A stretch of 13,399 nt of DNA from Alphaproteobacteria bacterium. GTDB taxonomy: Bacteria; Pseudomonadota; Alphaproteobacteria; Rhizobiales; Beijerinckiaceae. Where the stretch lies: contig RFZR01000024.1 of assembly GCA_009920595.1 (NCBI GenBank), forward strand, positions 1 to 13,399, written 5' to 3'. Each line of letters begins with the position of its first letter. Positions within the stretch are counted from its first letter, which is position 1. The translations under genes were made by a program, and so were the position numbers. The notes below the pieces were generated by a model. That model searched no databases, had not been told where the DNA came from, and worked only from the letters and a program-made list of their open reading frames with translations. Positions 12,472 to 13,399 of the stretch are shown here, in pieces.

Positions 12472-13399
12472 TTAGTGATGCTCTGCAAACTCGTCAAAGA
12501 CATCAAGCGCTTTTTGCTTTTCCCGATCTGGCAGAAAGCTCGCGATGAAGGCATTACGTCCAAGCGTCATGAGCGCCTTTCGGTCAAGGGATAATGCCTT
12601 TGTGATGGCTAGAAAATTATCTGTAAGATAACCGCCGAAATAGGAAGGATCATCCGAATTGATGGTCACAATCAAACCCGCATCGAGCATTTTTTGTAGA
12701 GGATGTTGCGTCAAATCCGGACAGACCTGCAGTCTTTTATTCGAGAGCGGACAAACAGTAAGCGGAATTTTTTCTTGCGCGATGCGCTTAACCAAAGCGA
12801 GATCTTCAAGCGCACGATTGCCATGATCGATGCGTTTTACTTTTAAATCATCCAGCGCTTCGCACACGTAAGAGGAAGGCCCTTCTTCGCCCGCATGAGC
12901 CACGGGCACAAATCCTTCGTCACGCGCGGCACGATAGACGCGCGAGAATTTTGAAGGGGGATGACCCTTTTCCGATGAATCAAGACCCACCCCAAAAATA
13001 CGATCCTTGCATCGACAAGCATGTTTGAAAGTTTCAAAAGCCGACTCTTCGGAAAGATGGCGCAAGAAGCACATGATCAGGCGCGAGGTTATGCCATAGT
13101 CTTTTTTTGCTCTCTCCAATGCCGACGAAATTCCGTCAAGGACCGTATCAAAGCGAATGCCGCGTTCGGTGTGGCCTTGCGGGTCGAAAAAAATCTCAAC
13201 GTGACGTGTATTTTCTTGATGCATGCGTGTGAGATAGGCGAAGGTGAGATCAAAAAAATCACGTTCGGATCTTAAGACCGACATGCCCGCATAATAAAGA
13301 TCAAGAAAATCTTGCAGTGAACCGAATTCGTAAGCCGCGCGGATCTCTTCAACCGTATTATAGGGAAGCGCAACTCCATTGCGCTTGGCAAGTTCCATC
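12472..13399 (-). CDS. Adenine deaminase-type member of the adenosine deaminase family (5' end outside window)
   Basis: This zinc amidohydrolase probably converts adenine to hypoxanthine in purine salvage. The visible 308 residues start MELAKRNGVALPY, which in this family follows an N-terminal metal-binding HxH segment. That segment is beyond the window edge, so the gene is cut and the first Met shown is probably internal. Visible active-site elements are HENTRHVEIFFDPQ-like QENTRHVEIFFDPQGHT (61-77), VGLDSSEKGHPPSKF (137-151), VAHAGEEGP with metal ligand His168 and catalytic Glu171, RIDHG with His192, LTVCPLSN (213-220) and INSDDPSYFGGY with metal-binding Asp249. The GLDSSE.GHPPSKF and SDDP.YFGGY forms are those I associate with bacterial and fungal adenine deaminases rather than true adenosine deaminases, but substrate choice should be treated as likely, not proven. 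Confidence 0.9.
   Translation of the reverse strand, partial: MELAKRNGVALPYNTVEEIRAAYEFGSLQDFLDLYYAGMSVLRSERDFFDLTFAYLTRMHQENTRHVEIFFDPQGHTERGIRFDTVLDGISSALERAKKDYGITSRLIMCFLRHLSEESAFETFKHACRCKDRIFGVGLDSSEKGHPPSKFSRVYRAARDEGFVPVAHAGEEGPSSYVCEALDDLKVKRIDHGNRALEDLALVKRIAQEKIPLTVCPLSNKRLQVCPDLTQHPLQKMLDAGLIVTINSDDPSYFGGYLTDNFLAITKALSLDRKALMTLGRNAFIASFLPDREKQKALDVFDEFAEHH

Noticed and set aside
1..13399. Mobile element, CRISPR array, tRNA or rRNA
   Set aside because: No transposase or integrase motifs, no spaced direct repeats, and no cloverleaf or rRNA-like stretch were found by eye on either strand.

Overview
The window looks like a piece of chromosome from a bacteriochlorophyll-making alphaproteobacterium, probably of the Hyphomicrobiales/Beijerinckiaceae type. 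Two proteins point that way. One (7403-8428, +) is a very recognisable 3,8-divinyl chlorophyllide 8-vinyl reductase (BciA). The other (2867-3766, +) is a cobalamin-binding regulator of the AerR/PpaA family, which in purple bacteria controls photosystem genes. Base composition is moderate for this group and codon use is uniform. I see no transposase, integrase, phage gene, CRISPR array, tRNA or rRNA.

Left part (1-2866). The 3' end of an unrecognised reading frame is followed by glpD, the FAD-dependent glycerol-3-phosphate dehydrogenase (+). It converges on an alpha/beta hydrolase (-), with a two-way terminator between them. The hydrolase has a good sigma-70-type promoter in the 236-bp divergent gap it shares with the aerR-like gene.

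Middle part (2867-8428, all +). The order is aerR-like regulator, about 380 bp without a convincing gene, a class III aminotransferase that resembles taurine:pyruvate aminotransferase, a strong terminator, an ABC-F ATPase and bciA. Two very short reading frames overlap the start codons of the aminotransferase and the ABC-F gene. They could be translated leaders.

Right part (8435-13399, all -). In transcription order this holds: an adenine-deaminase-type member of the adenosine deaminase family, cut by the window edge; a small secreted protein; a candidate promoter; a frameshifted sorbosone/PQQ-type dehydrogenase; and a three-gene NMT1/TauABC-like importer (binding protein, permease, ATPase). 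The importer ends only 6 bp from the convergent bciA stop.

No single novel multi-gene system stands out. The points most worth a second look are: the aerR-like gene with two possible starts, recalling the long and short AerR isoforms of Rhodobacter; the two leader-like frames; the frameshifted dehydrogenase in an operon with an orphan importer; and an aminotransferase of the taurine type with no xsc beside it.
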